64,000 bases of DNA from DASQZK01 sp963764345 (GTDB lineage Bacteria; Bacteroidota; Bacteroidia; Bacteroidales; GCA-2748055), in contig CAVXSF010000008.1 in NCBI GenBank assembly GCA_963764345.1, positions 310,001 to 374,000 of the forward strand. Reading direction: 5' to 3'. Below the pieces are notes generated by a model, which was not told where the DNA came from, did no database searches, and saw only the letters and a list, made by a program, of their open reading frames with translations. The translations under genes were made by a program, and so were the position numbers. Below are positions 38,909 through 49,131 of this stretch, piece by piece. Within the stretch, counting starts at the first letter, position 1; each line of letters starts with the position of its first letter.

Positions 38909-40027
38909 ATGACTAATTCCCGTTACAATCAGAGAGGAGTATCCTCAAAAAAGGAGGATGTCCATCAGGCCATCAGGGATGTGGATAAGGGACTTTTTCC
39001 TTTTGCCTTCTGTAAAGTGATTCCCGATGTCCTCACCGGGGATGATGACTTTTGTCTGGTTATGCATGCCGATGGCGCAGGGACTAAGGCATCACTGGCA
39101 TATGCTTACTGGAGAGAGACCGGTGACCTGTCGGTTTGGAAAGGCATCGCACAGGATGCCGTTGTGATGAATACCGACGACCTTTTGTGCGTGGGTGTCA
39201 CCGACAAAATTCTCGTCTCTTCAACCATTGGCAGAAATAAAAACCTGATACCGGGTGAAGTGATTTCAGCCATTATCGAAGGTACGGAGGAGTTCCTGCA
39301 GAAAATGAGGGATCAGGGGATCAACATCATCTCTACAGGCGGGGAAACAGCGGACGTCGGGGATCTTGTCAGAACCGTCATCGTGGACTCAACCGTTACG
39401 GCAAGAATCAGGCGTGACGAGATCATACAGAATGAAATCGAACCGGGTGATGTTATCGTCGGCCTGTCATCTTTCGGCCAGGCTGTCTATGAAGACGTAT
39501 ATAACGGCGGAATGGGCAGTAATGGCCTTACCTCTGCCAGGCATGATGTCTTTGCCCGGTACCTGGCTGAAAAGTATCCTGAAACCTTTGATGAAAAAAT
39601 TCCCGGGGACCTCGTGTATTCCGGCACCATGAAACTTACCGATCCGGTGAAGGGGACCGGTCTTGATGCCGGCAGACTTGTCCTTTCTCCTACACGTACC
39701 TATGCCCCGGTAATCAGTGAGGTGCTTGACAGATTCCGCAGCAAAATTCACGGAATGATCCATTGTACGGGAGGCGGACAAACAAAAGTGATGAATTTTA
39801 TCCGCGATATCCACGTGGTGAAGAATGAATTGTTTGATATTCCCCCCCTGTTCAGGATGATTCAAAAACAGTCGGGTACAAGCTGGAAGGAAATGTACGA
39901 AGTCTTCAACATGGGTCACCGGATGGAACTTTACATTCCCGAAACCCTTGCCCAAAAGGTGATCGAAATTGCTGGTTCATACCAGGTAGAAGCAAAGGTC
40001 ATCGGCTATTGCGAGACGATGCGATAA
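38909..40027 (+). CDS. purM: Phosphoribosylformylglycinamidine cyclo-ligase (AIR synthetase)
   Basis: 372 aa, slightly longer than the usual 345, as in Bacteroidota. The PurM pattern is visible: HADGAGTKASLAYAYW, AQDAVVMNTDDLLCVG, ISTGGETADVGDLVRTV, GLSSFGQAVYE, GMIHCTGGGQTKVMNF and a final FNMGHRMELYI. It performs the ATP-dependent ring closure that gives aminoimidazole ribonucleotide, step five of purine synthesis, in the cytosol. It is followed after about 100 nt by prfA and pyrF on the same strand. Confidence 0.92.
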   Translation: MTNSRYNQRGVSSKKEDVHQAIRDVDKGLFPFAFCKVIPDVLTGDDDFCLVMHADGAGTKASLAYAYWRETGDLSVWKGIAQDAVVMNTDDLLCVGVTDKILVSSTIGRNKNLIPGEVISAIIEGTEEFLQKMRDQGINIISTGGETADVGDLVRTVIVDSTVTARIRRDEIIQNEIEPGDVIVGLSSFGQAVYEDVYNGGMGSNGLTSARHDVFARYLAEKYPETFDEKIPGDLVYSGTMKLTDPVKGTGLDAGRLVLSPTRTYAPVISEVLDRFRSKIHGMIHCTGGGQTKVMNFIRDIHVVKNELFDIPPLFRMIQKQSGTSWKEMYEVFNMGHRMELYIPETLAQKVIEIAGSYQVEAKVIGYCETMR

Positions 40028-40091
40028 AAACCTCCTGACCATCATAACCGGTGAAGGCACTTTCGAATATTAAAAGAACATGTTTTATTAT

Positions 40092-40099
40092 TATCTTTG
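40092..40099 (+). promoter_or_regulatory. Probable -7 element of prfA
   Basis: TATCTTTG fits TAnnTTTG, 30 nt before the ATG at 40130, within the purM-prfA gap. Confidence 0.45.
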
Positions 40100-40129
40100 C
40101 AGACGGAAAAAATTAGTGCAGAAAGAATT

Positions 40130-41225
40130 ATGGCAAATAATCTGATAATCGATAAACTGGAAAGATGTAAAAATCCGGTTCGATGAAGTTGGTGAGATGA
40201 TATACCCAGCCCGATATTGTTTCGGATATGAAGAAGATATGTAAGGCTGAACAAGGAATACCGCCAGCTTGAGCCGATCATTCGAATCGTATAACAAGTA
40301 TAAAAATATTCTCAGCAATATCCAGTCGGCCACAGCAAATGCTCAATACCGAGAAGGATGAGGAGCTGCGGGAAATTGCCAAGTCGGAGATCGATGAACT
40401 TTCCGGCCAGGTGGAACCCCTGGAGGAGAAGATCAGATTTCTCCTTCTTCCTGCCGATCCGGAGGATGAGAAAAATGCGGTTGTGGAGATCCGCGGCGGT
40501 ACTGGCGGTGATGAAGCCAGTATTTTTGCAGGTGACCTATTCAGGATGTATACCAAATTTTTTGAGAACAAAGGATGGAAGTACGAAGTCAATAGTTTTA
40601 CCGAAGGTACTGTTGGCGGATACAAGGAGACTTATTATGGCCGTTACGGGGAACGGAGTTTACGGTCTGATGAAGTATGAGTCGGGTGTTCACCGCGTTC
40701 AACGTGTTCCTCAAACGGAAACGCAGGGAAGGGTGCATACTTCCGCCGCTACCGTTGCTGTTCTGCCTGAAGCCGATGAGTTTGATATTGAACTCAAAGA
40801 CAGTGATATCAGGAAGGATACCTATTGTTCTTCCGGGCCCGGAGGCCAGTCGGTGAACACCACCTATTCAGCCATCAGGCTTACTCATATCCCAACAGGT
40901 GTAGTGGTTACATGCCAGGATGAAAAATCGCAGATCAAGAACCTTGAAAAAGCGATGAAGGAACTCAGAACCCGTATTTATAATCTCGAATATCAGAAAA
41001 GGATGGATGAAATCGCCTCAAAGCGGAAGACGATGGTTTCCAGCGGTGACCGGTCGGCGAAGATAAGAACCTATAATTATCCGCAGGGACGGGTTACCGA
41101 TCATCGCATCAATCTCACGATGTACAACCTACAGGCGAATCATCAACGGTGATATCGGGGAAATCATTGAAAAGCTCCAGATGGCCGAGAATGTGGAAAA
41201 ACTCAGGGAGAGCGGTATCGAATAA
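40130..41225 (+). CDS. prfA: Peptide chain release factor 1, disrupted by about seven single-base shifts
   Basis: When frames are joined the product is about 360 aa and matches RF1 from MANNLIIDKLE to the end KLRESGIE. The codon-recognition tripeptide PxT is present as PQT (HRVQRVPQTETQGR), and the peptidyl-tRNA hydrolysis motif GGQ in SSGPGGQSVNTT. Frame changes lie near 40165, 40195, 40222, 40278, 40335, 40630 and 41132; nearly all are cured by deleting one base. RF1 is essential and no second copy is seen, so these are almost surely sequence errors rather than decay. Domain order (coiled N-domain, PCRF, RF-1) is intact. It is followed 15 nt later by pyrF. Confidence 0.88.
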
Positions 41226-41240
41226 GCATAAATTCCTATT

Positions 41241-42074
41241 ATGAATGCCAGGCAGCTACACAACCAGATCAAGGAAAAAGGGAGTTACCTCTGTATTGGT
41301 CTTGACTCGGAATATAACCGGATACCCAAATTTCTTCTTGATGCTGAATATCCCCTTTTCGAGTTCAATAAACTGATCATTAAAGCAACAGCCGATCTTG
41401 CTGTAGCCTATAAGCCCAACCTCGCTTTTTATGAAAGTCTTGGCACTGCCGGATGGATGAGCCTTGAACTGACCGTCAGTTTCATCCGCTCTAATTATCC
41501 CGAACTATTTCTTATTGCCGATGCCAAACGAGGTGATATCGGGAATACCTCCAGGCTTTATGCCTCTGCCTTCTTTAATCATATGGATTTTGATGCGGTT
41601 ACCGTTGCCCCCTATATGGGTCGTGACAGTGTGCTGCCGTTTCTTCAGTACAACGAAAAATGGGTTATTTTGCTGGGACTGACTTCCAATGAGGGTGCGG
41701 AAGATTTTCAGTTTCTGAAAGTGAACGGGAAAAAAAAATACCTTTTTGAACAGGTCCTGCAAACAGCTTCGGGATGGGGTACTACAGATAACCTGATGTT
41801 TGTGGTTGGGGCAACACGGCCTGAATGGATGAAAAAGATCAGGAAGATTGTGCCGGATCATTTCCTGCTGGTTCCCGGGATCGGTGCCCAGGGCGGAAGC
41901 CTTGCAGAAGTTTCGATGCATGGTCTGAACAAGCAGGGAGGTCTTCTGGTAAATTCAAGCCGTGCGATCATCTATGCCGACATCACCAATAAGTTCGACC
42001 AGGTGGCCCGTGAAAAAGCCGCTGAAGTGAAGGCCGAGATGGAAACTTACCTGAAAAAGAAAAAAATCATCTGA
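41241..42074 (+). CDS. pyrF: Orotidine 5'-phosphate decarboxylase
   Basis: 277 aa, the longer type 2 (PyrF2) form. The catalytic tetrad strand IADAKRGDIGNTS (D94, K96, D99) is intact, as are AYKPNLAFYESLG, VTVAPYMGRDSV and the phosphate-binding VPGIGAQGGSL. It converts OMP to UMP, the last step of pyrimidine synthesis, in the cytosol. It starts 15 nt after prfA and shares its strand, suggesting cotranscription. Confidence 0.93.
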   Translation: MNARQLHNQIKEKGSYLCIGLDSEYNRIPKFLLDAEYPLFEFNKLIIKATADLAVAYKPNLAFYESLGTAGWMSLELTVSFIRSNYPELFLIADAKRGDIGNTSRLYASAFFNHMDFDAVTVAPYMGRDSVLPFLQYNEKWVILLGLTSNEGAEDFQFLKVNGKKKYLFEQVLQTASGWGTTDNLMFVVGATRPEWMKKIRKIVPDHFLLVPGIGAQGGSLAEVSMHGLNKQGGLLVNSSRAIIYADITNKFDQVAREKAAEVKAEMETYLKKKKII

Positions 42075-42092
42075 CCACTGGCTGATAAACAG

Positions 42093-42119
42093 GCTCCTTT
42101 TCCCATTAAGGGGAAATCC
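42093..42119. repeat. Degenerate relative of the minisatellite palindrome
   Basis: CTCCTTTTCCCATTAAGGGG followed by AAATCC between pyrF and the DUF2851 gene resembles the palindromic core of the 35.5-36.5 kb units (TTTGTCCCCTAAAGGGGAAAC). It may be a solitary copy of the same repeat family. Confidence 0.4.
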
Positions 42120-42132
42120 TAATCTGTTTATC

Positions 42133-43426
42133 ATGAAAAAGATCAGAGAAGAATTCCTCCATTACATCTGGAAGTACCGTTTTTTTCATTCCGATTACCT
42201 CTATTTTGACAATGAACCGGTCGAAGTTATCGAACCGGGTGAACACAATTTCAGCTCGGGTCCCGATTTTTTCAATGCCAGGATAAAAATAGGACAGACG
42301 GTCTGGGCTGGAAATGTAGAGGTACATGTCAGGGCGTCAGACTGGATCCGGCACGGCCACCAGCATGATGAGGCATACGACAGCGTGATTCTGCATGTGG
42401 TATATGATAACGACCTGGCTGTGTACAGGATGAACGGAGAGGAAATTCCATGTGTGCGCCTGAATTTCAGCACCAGTGTCCTCGATAAATACCTCTCTCT
42501 GACTGACAACCGGAAAGACAGAGTGTGCACCGACGGAATCTCCCGACTGGATAAAATATTCATCCGTGACTGGACAGGTAAGCTTCTTGTGGAGCGCCTC
42601 GGGGAAAAAACCACAACCATTGCGGATATTCTGAGGGAGAACCATTACGACTGGGAAGATGCACTGTATAAATCCCTGGCCGTGGCCTTCGGGATGAAGC
42701 TCAATGCAGAACCATTCCGCCTTCTGGCCGCTTCGGTGCCTTTGAAGTTCGTTCTGAAGAACAGGAAAAACCCGCTAAGTATCAATGCGGCTTTCTTCGG
42801 ACAGGCCGGCTTCCTCGATGAACTCATAAGCGATGATCCGTATTTTGAAATGCTGATGCGGGAATATACCTCCATCCGGGAAATTCTGCCGCCCGCGGTG
42901 CTTCAAAAATACCACTGGAAATTCATGCGTTCCAGGCCGGCAGGATTTCCGACTGCCAGGATCCCACAGTTCCTTAACCTGGTATGCAATGCCTTTCCTT
43001 TTTTTGAAAAAGTCGCCTCCGCCGTGACCGTTGATGAGATTCGCGACCTGTTGTCAGTCAGTACAAAAAATTACTGGGTCGATCATTTTTTGTACGGCAA
43101 GCCCGGCCGAAGGAAACTTAGTGTTCCGGCCAGGGAGACCCTCGATATCCTGATCATCAATGCTATTCTTCCTTTGTTGTTCCTGTATGGTAAATTTCTT
43201 AAGAATGGAGAGATCAGCGACAGGGTCATTGAATTCATGGAAGATCTTCCGGCTGAGATGAATGAAATTACAAAAAAATGGAATACATTTGGAATTACGT
43301 GCGGTGAATGCTTTTGATTCACAGGCTGTCATTCAACTTGAAACTCGCTATTGTAACAGGCAAAGGTGCCTTGAGTGTCTTTTCGGACATAGGATACTGA
43401 ATGAACTTTATGAAAAGGAATCATAA
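42133..43426 (+). CDS. DUF2851 family protein (frameshifted near the end)
   Basis: About 430 aa. The N-terminus has the DUF2851 features FLHYIWKYRFF, GEHNFSSGPDFFNARI and GNVEVHVRASDW. The continuous frame stops at 43317 after GITCGECF, but the family's C-terminal segment continues in the next frame: VNAFDSQAVIQLETRYC, then CLECLFGHRIL, to a TAA at 43424-43426. One base is missing near 43303. The restored end has the usual paired Cys. It is cytosolic, conserved across Bacteroidota and without known function. It overlaps the next gene's start. Confidence 0.85.
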
Positions 43427-44429
43427 CTTAAATACCGGCTATATTGCGTTTGCCTTACTGGTATTTATTGTGTTTATAGGTGTTACCGGTTACAAAATCA
43501 TGGGCTTCAGTTTTACCGAAGCGTTTTTTATGACCGTGATCACCATTGCCACTGTCGGTTTTAAGGAAGTCAGAGAACTGGATCAGCAGGGAATGTGGTT
43601 TACAGCATTCCTGATAATATTTAGTTTTGGTATCTTTGCATATGCAGCAACCACATTTACGAGGTATGTTATCGACGGAGTATTCAGAAATTATTACAGG
43701 GACAATAAAGTGAAACGGCAAATCGAAAAACTCAGGAACCACGTTGTTATATGTGGTTATGGCCGGAATGGCAAACAGGCTGCCATTGAACTGGCCGGTC
43801 ATAAAGTCCCGGTCATTATTGTGGAAAAGGATGGGGCTACTTTGGAGAAACTGCGCGAATCAGGAATGATTTATCTTGAAGGTGATGCCACGCTGGAGGA
43901 AACACTGGCACAGGTCAACCTGAAAGAGGCAAAAGCTCTTATCACCACCCTTCCCATGGATGCCGACAACCTCTTCGTCGTTCTCAGTGCCAGGGAGATC
44001 AATCCCGCCCTGACCATTATCAGCAGGGCTTCGATGGATCAGTCCGACATCAAACTGAAAAGGGCAGGAGCTTCCAACGTCATCATGCCTGACCGGATTG
44101 GCGGACAAAGAATGGCTAAGCTTGTGGCTCAGCCTGATGTGGTTGAATTTCTTGATTATGTGATGCTGCAGAGCTCTGAAAATGTTACCCTTGAAGAGAT
44201 TAACTGCGAAAACCTTGCCGCCTGCTTTGCCGGTAAATCGATTCGTGAACTCGATATCAGGAATGCATCGGGTGCCAATATCATCGGGATGAAAAGGGAG
44301 GATAATTCTTATCTCATCAACCCATTGCCGGAGGTGTTTCTTACGCCACACGACAGATTATTCGTACTTGGGACCCGACACCAGGTCGAACGGCTTAAAA
44401 AAATCATATCAGGTGAATTCACATCATGA
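43401..44429 (+). CDS. Two-helix potassium channel with RCK (TrkA-N/TrkA-C) domain
   Basis: 342 aa. Helix 1 (about 14-33), a pore loop with TIATVGFKEV (51-54 = TVGF) and helix 2 (about 66-88) form a KcsA-type pore. Residues 112-230 are a TrkA-N Rossmann domain (HVVICGYGRNGKQA), and 260-335 a TrkA-C domain. Such channels pass K+ across the inner membrane under nucleotide or ion control. The filter lacks the classical TVGYGD and reads TVGFKE, which could alter selectivity. A second ATG at 43410 is also possible. The stop overlaps the next gene's ATG by 4 nt. Confidence 0.85.
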   Translation: MNFMKRNHNLNTGYIAFALLVFIVFIGVTGYKIMGFSFTEAFFMTVITIATVGFKEVRELDQQGMWFTAFLIIFSFGIFAYAATTFTRYVIDGVFRNYYRDNKVKRQIEKLRNHVVICGYGRNGKQAAIELAGHKVPVIIVEKDGATLEKLRESGMIYLEGDATLEETLAQVNLKEAKALITTLPMDADNLFVVLSAREINPALTIISRASMDQSDIKLKRAGASNVIMPDRIGGQRMAKLVAQPDVVEFLDYVMLQSSENVTLEEINCENLAACFAGKSIRELDIRNASGANIIGMKREDNSYLINPLPEVFLTPHDRLFVLGTRHQVERLKKIISGEFTS

Positions 44430-45318
44430 TAAAAATTCTGATCACCGGTAGTAACGGACTGGTCGCACAGAAATTTTTCTCTCAGGCGAGGAAAGATCCC
44501 GGCATTTCATTGATCCTTACCTCGAGGTCGGAACCACTGTTTGATTACGGCAATGGTTGTTTTGAGCTCTTCGATGTCACAGATTTTGACCGGGCAAAAA
44601 AACTCATTTCCGGTTACAGGCCCGATGTGGTCATTCATACTGCAGCTCTCAGCCAGGTCGATTATTGTGAACTGAACCCCGGTGAATCGGCCAGGATCAA
44701 TTTCCAAAGTGTGGAAAACCTGGCTTATCTTTCCAGACTTTTCCCGTTCCACCTGGTTTTTATCTCATCTGATTTTGTGTTTTCTGGCGAACGGGGACAT
44801 TACCGGGAGACAGATTTCCCTATGCCCCTGAGTACATACGGGCATGATAAATTCAAGGCTGAAAAGTGCATTCTGCATAACTGTCCTGTCCATACCATTA
44901 TCAGGACCAGCCTTGTCTACGGATATTTACCACGAATGGCCAGGTCCAACCTGCTTGTCTTCGGAAGGAATCGCTGGATCATGACAGGACACTTTATATT
45001 GTGTCCGATCAGTTCAGGTCTCCAACGCTTGCCGAGGATCTTGCTGCCGGTATTTTGAAGGCAGTGAAAGAAAAGCACACAGGAATATACCACCTTTCCG
45101 GAAAGGATTTCCTTTCTGTTTATGATTTTGTGGTCCATATTGCACGCTGTTTCGGATATGATGAATCCCTCATCATCCCGGTAAAAACCACCACACTCCA
45201 TGAACCTGCCAGGCGCCCGGCCGTCACCGGACTTGTGATCGACAAAGCTCGTGCAGACCTGGGGTATCTTCCTGTATCGGTGAAGGATGGAATACGCATT
45301 GTGGCTGCCCAGATGTAA
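44426..45318 (+). CDS. RmlD-like SDR family sugar-nucleotide reductase (frameshifted)
   Basis: About 297 aa when joined. The N-terminal Rossmann motif is ITGSNGLVAQ; VIHTAALSQVDYCE follows, and the YxxxK pair is seen in LSTYGHDKFKAE. One A is missing near 44962; the second part restores GKESLDHDR and SDQFRSPTLAEDLAA. It resembles dTDP-4-dehydrorhamnose reductase and would use NADPH on an activated sugar or related carbonyl. The ATG overlaps the channel gene (ATGA), so the two are coupled. There is no complete dTDP-rhamnose set nearby, so the substrate stays open. Confidence 0.8.
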
Positions 45319-45387
45319 ACACTGATGAACAATCCACTCCCCGGCGCGTTTAATTAACCAGCTCAATAAGAAATGTTTGATTATTTA

Positions 45388-45417
45388 TTGTGAAAACAAA
45401 AAATTTGAATATTTTTG
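45388..45417 (+). promoter_or_regulatory. Promoter of rpsO
   Basis: TTG at 45388-45390 and TATTTTTG at 45410-45417, 19 nt apart, match the Bacteroidota -33/-7 consensus. The leader to the ATG at 45465 is about 40 nt. Confidence 0.7.
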
Positions 45418-45464
45418 CAGTTCGAAAAAGAAAAACGATTAACGTCATATAAACAGAAACAATA

Positions 45465-45740
45465 ATGTATTTAAGTGCAGAGAAGAAACAGGAAATTTTT
45501 AAATCTTACGGAAACGCAAAATCAGTAAGTGATACAGGTTCAGCTGAATCACAGATTGCTCTGTTTAGCCACAGGATCAATCACCTGACGCAGCATCTGA
45601 ACACAAACAAAAAAGATTTCAGTACACAGCGTGCCCTGCTAAAACTCGTCGGGAAGAGAAGGCGGCTGCTGGATTATCTCAAAGACAGAGATATTTCACG
45701 GTACAGAGAAACGCTAAAAGCTCTGAACCTCAGAAAGTAA
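45465..45740 (+). CDS. rpsO: 30S ribosomal protein S15
   Basis: 91 aa. The S15 core is complete: GSAESQIALFSHRINHLTQH, HLNTNKKDFSTQRALL, VGKRRRLLDYL and YRETLKALNLRK. It binds 16S rRNA in the platform and helps start small-subunit assembly. It has its own strong promoter and a terminator before pnp, the classical rpsO-pnp neighbourhood. No frameshift here. Confidence 0.96.
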   Translation: MYLSAEKKQEIFKSYGNAKSVSDTGSAESQIALFSHRINHLTQHLNTNKKDFSTQRALLKLVGKRRRLLDYLKDRDISRYRETLKALNLRK

Positions 45741-45750
45741 AAAACATCGC

Positions 45751-45779
45751 AAAAGGCAATTCTTTCAATTGCCTTTTTT
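45751..45779 (+). terminator. Rho-independent terminator between rpsO and pnp
   Basis: AAAAGGCAATT / AATTGCCTTTT with a 5-nt loop (CTTTC) is followed by T. Read-through into pnp is likely, as in other bacteria. Confidence 0.8.
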
Positions 45780-45820
45780 GCTATTATTCAGAATAGTTAT
45801 TTAAAAGATTAAGGAAAAAA

Positions 45821-48101
45821 ATGGTTAACGCGTATCAAAAGACGATTGACCTGGGCGATGGAAGAGAGATCACCATCGAAACCGGTAAACTTGCCAGGCA
45901 AGCCAATGGTTCGGTTGTTGTGAAAATGGGAAGGACAATGCTTCTTGCAACCGTCGTGTCTGCAACTGAAGCCAGGGAAGACGTCGATTTCATGCCTTTG
46001 TCAGTTGAATATAAAGAGAAATTTGCTTCCTCTGGACGATTTCCCCGGAGGATTTATGAAAAGGGAAAGCAGACCATCGGATTACGAAATACTTATTTCA
46101 CGTCTGGTTGACCGTGCTCTCCGGCCTTTGTTCCCGGACGATTATCATGCCGAAACCTTTGTGACCATTAACCTCATATCTGCTGATCCGGATATCATGC
46201 CGGATGCTTTTGCCGGTCTGGCTGCTTCAGCAGCTCTTGCCGTATCGAATGTTCCATTTAACGGACCGATCTCTGAAGTCAGAGTAGGACGGTTAAATGG
46301 CGAATTTGTTTTGAATCCCACTTTCACCCAGCTGAAAGAGTCGGATATAGACATTATGGTCGGGGCTACCATAGACAATATTCTGATGGTCGAAGGCGAA
46401 TTCAATGAAATCTCCGAAGAAGAGATGGTTGAAGCCATCAGGTTTGCACATGATGCCATCAAAAAACAATGCCAGGCCCAGCTTGACATGGCCGCTGAAC
46501 TGAACGTCCAGAAACGGGAATATTCCCATGAGGTCAATGACGAGGCCCTGAAGGAAAGAATGTTTTCCGAACTTTATGACAAGGTTTATGAAGTGGCCCA
46601 CAAGGCTAATCCGAATAAACATGAGAGATCAGATGATTTCAAAGCTATCAGGGATGGCTTTATTGAAAAGCTGACTGAGGAGGCCGGTGAAGAGGGAGAA
46701 GTGAATGAATTGATGGTAAAACGTTATTACCATGAGATTGAGAAGAAAGCCGTACGCCGCCTCATCCTGGATGAAGGTATACGTCTCGACGGCAGAAAAA
46801 CTGATGAGATCAGGCCGATTTGGTGCGAGGTGGATTATCTGCCGTCAGCTCACGGTTCTGCAGTCTTCACCCGCGGAGAGACCCAGTCACTGACCACGAT
46901 TACCCTCGGGACTAGACTGGATGAAAAAATCATCGACGAAGTCCTGATCCGTGGAACTGAAAAATTTGTTTTACACTATAATTTTCCACCGTTTTCCACC
47001 GGTGATGCAAAACCGGCCCGTGGCATCAGCCGCCGTGAGATCGGTCACGGGAATCTCGCTCACCGGGCACTGAAACGGATGGTACCTTCCCCGGATGAAA
47101 TTCCTTACGCAGTAAGAGTCGTCTCCGATATCCTTGAATCTAACGGATCATCATCGATGGCTACCGTTTGCGCAGGAACACTCGCCCTGATGGATGCAGG
47201 TGTGAAACTTAAAAAGCCGGTTTCAGGCATCGCCATGGGACTGATCACCGATGCTGAAAGTGGCAATTATGCAGTTCTCTCTGATATCCTCGGCGATGAA
47301 GACCATCTCGGTGATATGGACTTCAAGGTGACCGGTACAAAGGACGGGATTACTGCTACCCAAATGGATATCAAAGTAGAAGGACTTTCTTATGAGATCC
47401 TGGCCAAAGCCCTTGCACAGGCCAATAAAGGCCGAATGCATATTCTCGGCATCATGCTGGAAACTCTCGCTGAACCCAGGGAAGATTATAAACCTCATGC
47501 TCCCAGGATCGAAAGGATAGAAATACCCAAGGAAATGATCGGTGCCCTGATCGGTCCTGGTGGTAAGGTCATCCAGGAAATCCAGAATACCACCAATACC
47601 ACCATCGTAATAGAAGAAGTGGACAGTAAAGGCGTTGTCGATGTTTCTGCTCTCGATAAAGCTTCCATCGATGCTGCTATGGAAAGAATCCTTAAAATAA
47701 CCGCCGTCCCGGAAGTGGGTAAGGTGTATAAGGGAAAAATCAAATCGATTGTTCAGTTCGGAGCATTCGTAGAGATCATTCCCGGCCGTGAAGGTCTCCT
47801 GCATATCTCAGAAATCGAATGGAGACGCCTGGCTACGGTTGAGGAAGTCCTCCATGAAGGCGATGAAGTGGAAGTTAAGCTGATCGATGTTGACAGCAAA
47901 ACCGGAAAGCTGAAACTCTCCCGTAAAATTCTGCTTCCCCGTCCTGAGGGCGTTTCGAGCGATAGTGAACACGGAAGCTATGGTCACAGGGACAACCGCG
48001 ACAACCGCGACAACCGCGACAATCGTGGGAACCGTGACAACCGCGGGAACCGTGATAACCGTGATAACCGCGGACCCCGTGACCATCATGACAAAGAATA
48101 A
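45821..48101 (+). CDS. pnp: Polyribonucleotide nucleotidyltransferase (PNPase), frameshifted
   Basis: About 760 aa. One extra C in the run at 46043-46046 breaks the frame; without it the product reads GRFPGGFMKRESRPSDYEIL, the canonical sequence. Two RNase PH domains (about 1-140 and 320-540) flank a helical domain; the active-site region ISRREIGHGNLAHRAL is present. KH (about 560-620, IGALIGPGGKVIQEI) and S1 (about 625-700) domains follow. The tail is a run of RDN/RGN repeats. It degrades RNA 3' to 5' with phosphate. The break in a universally conserved block points to a sequence error. Confidence 0.95.
47985..48080 (+). repeat. 9-bp tandem repeats encoding an RDN-rich PNPase tail
   Basis: Variants of GACAACCGC repeat about ten times, coding HRDNRDNRDNRDNRGN and so on. 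The protein tail is charged and unstructured, probably an RNA- or protein-contact arm. The repeat DNA is prone to length change. Confidence 0.85.
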
Positions 48102-48131
48102 TTTCTCAACGGAAATTGTTTAATATATTCT

Positions 48132-48163
48132 GAGGTTGTTCTGTTACAGGGCAACCTCTTTTT
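48132..48163 (+). terminator. Rho-independent terminator of pnp
   Basis: GAGGTTG / CAACCTC with an inner CTGT/ACAG stem is followed by TTTTTC. Confidence 0.75.
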
Positions 48164-48389
48164 CATTTAAACGGAACAAGCATTGGCCCTGCTTGCTTCC
48201 GTTCCTTTCTCTTTGTCAGCACTATCTCTTCCCGTTGAGCTGCGATTGTAAAGTACCACTGTTTCCATGTCTGCCGGCTTACATATTTCCTTTCTCCAGC
48301 TTTTTTCAAAATCATATCCTGAACTTGATAAAGCTGATTTTCTGTTGTATTTTCGCACTTCCCAAAGCATTCAGCAAAAAGACGGAATC

Positions 48390-49022
48390 GTGAACTATCT
48401 TGTTATTGAAGGAAACATCGGCGCCGGAAAGACGTCACTCGCCAACATGCTGGCTGAAGAAATGAAAGCCAGGCTCATTCTCGAAAAATTTGCAGAGAAT
48501 CCTTTCCTGCCGAAATTTTACAGTAACCCGGATAAGTATTCTTTTCCGCTGGAGTTGTCATTTTTGGCAGAACGGTACCGGCAGCAGAAAGATCAACTGA
48601 CGCATCACGATATGTTCTCTCCTCTTGCCATCGCGGATTACTACTTCTCGAAATCCCTTATCTTTGCTGCCATTACACTTCCAGAGGATGAATATAACTT
48701 ATACCGTCAGCTATATAATATTATACATCAGCATCTTACGTTGCCGGATCTCTATGTGTACCTGTATCTGCCTGTAAACCAACTGCAGAAAAACATTGAA
48801 AAACGCGGACGGGATTATGAGAAGGGAATCACTTTTGAATACCTGAAAAAACTTCAGGACGGTTATTTTGTTTATATGAAAAGCAGAACGGATATGAAAT
48901 CGCTTGTTATTGATACCCGGAATATCGATTTTGTCAATAATCATGCGGATTTCATAAAAATAAAGGACACTATTTTCAACCATTCTTATGAGCGTGGAAT
49001 AACTCGTGTCATATTGCAGTAA
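48390..49022 (+). CDS. Deoxynucleoside kinase
   Basis: 210 aa from the GTG at 48390. A longer frame reaches back to 48267, but its extra residues are unlike the family, which begins at VNYLVIEGNIGAGKTSLA. The P-loop GNIGAGKT is at residues 8-15. The ERYRQQKDQ (DRS-like) segment, DLYVYLYLPVNQLQKNIEKRGRDYE and EYLKKLQDGY are typical of deoxyadenosine/deoxyguanosine kinases. It phosphorylates salvaged deoxynucleosides in the cytosol. Monocistronic after the pnp terminator. Confidence 0.85.
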   Translation: MNYLVIEGNIGAGKTSLANMLAEEMKARLILEKFAENPFLPKFYSNPDKYSFPLELSFLAERYRQQKDQLTHHDMFSPLAIADYYFSKSLIFAAITLPEDEYNLYRQLYNIIHQHLTLPDLYVYLYLPVNQLQKNIEKRGRDYEKGITFEYLKKLQDGYFVYMKSRTDMKSLVIDTRNIDFVNNHADFIKIKDTIFNHSYERGITRVILQ

Positions 49023-49047
49023 ATATAACTGAATTGCGGTTTAGCAC

Positions 49048-49078
49048 TTGTTTTTGCAAAAAAACATTATTAAGTTTG
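49048..49078 (+). promoter_or_regulatory. Promoter of the TPR lipoprotein gene
   Basis: TTG (49048-49050) and TAAGTTTG (49071-49078), 20 nt apart, match the -33/-7 consensus. The leader is about 46 nt. Confidence 0.65.
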
Positions 49079-49131
49079 TATTATTATTTAAAAATTGAAA
49101 AATTGAATTCACAACTAATAACCAGAGCATT

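Noticed and set aside
40130..41225. Programmed frameshifting in prfA, as known for RF2
   Set aside because: There are about seven shifts at unrelated places, without the RF2-type in-frame stop plus Shine-Dalgarno signal. Sequence error explains them better.
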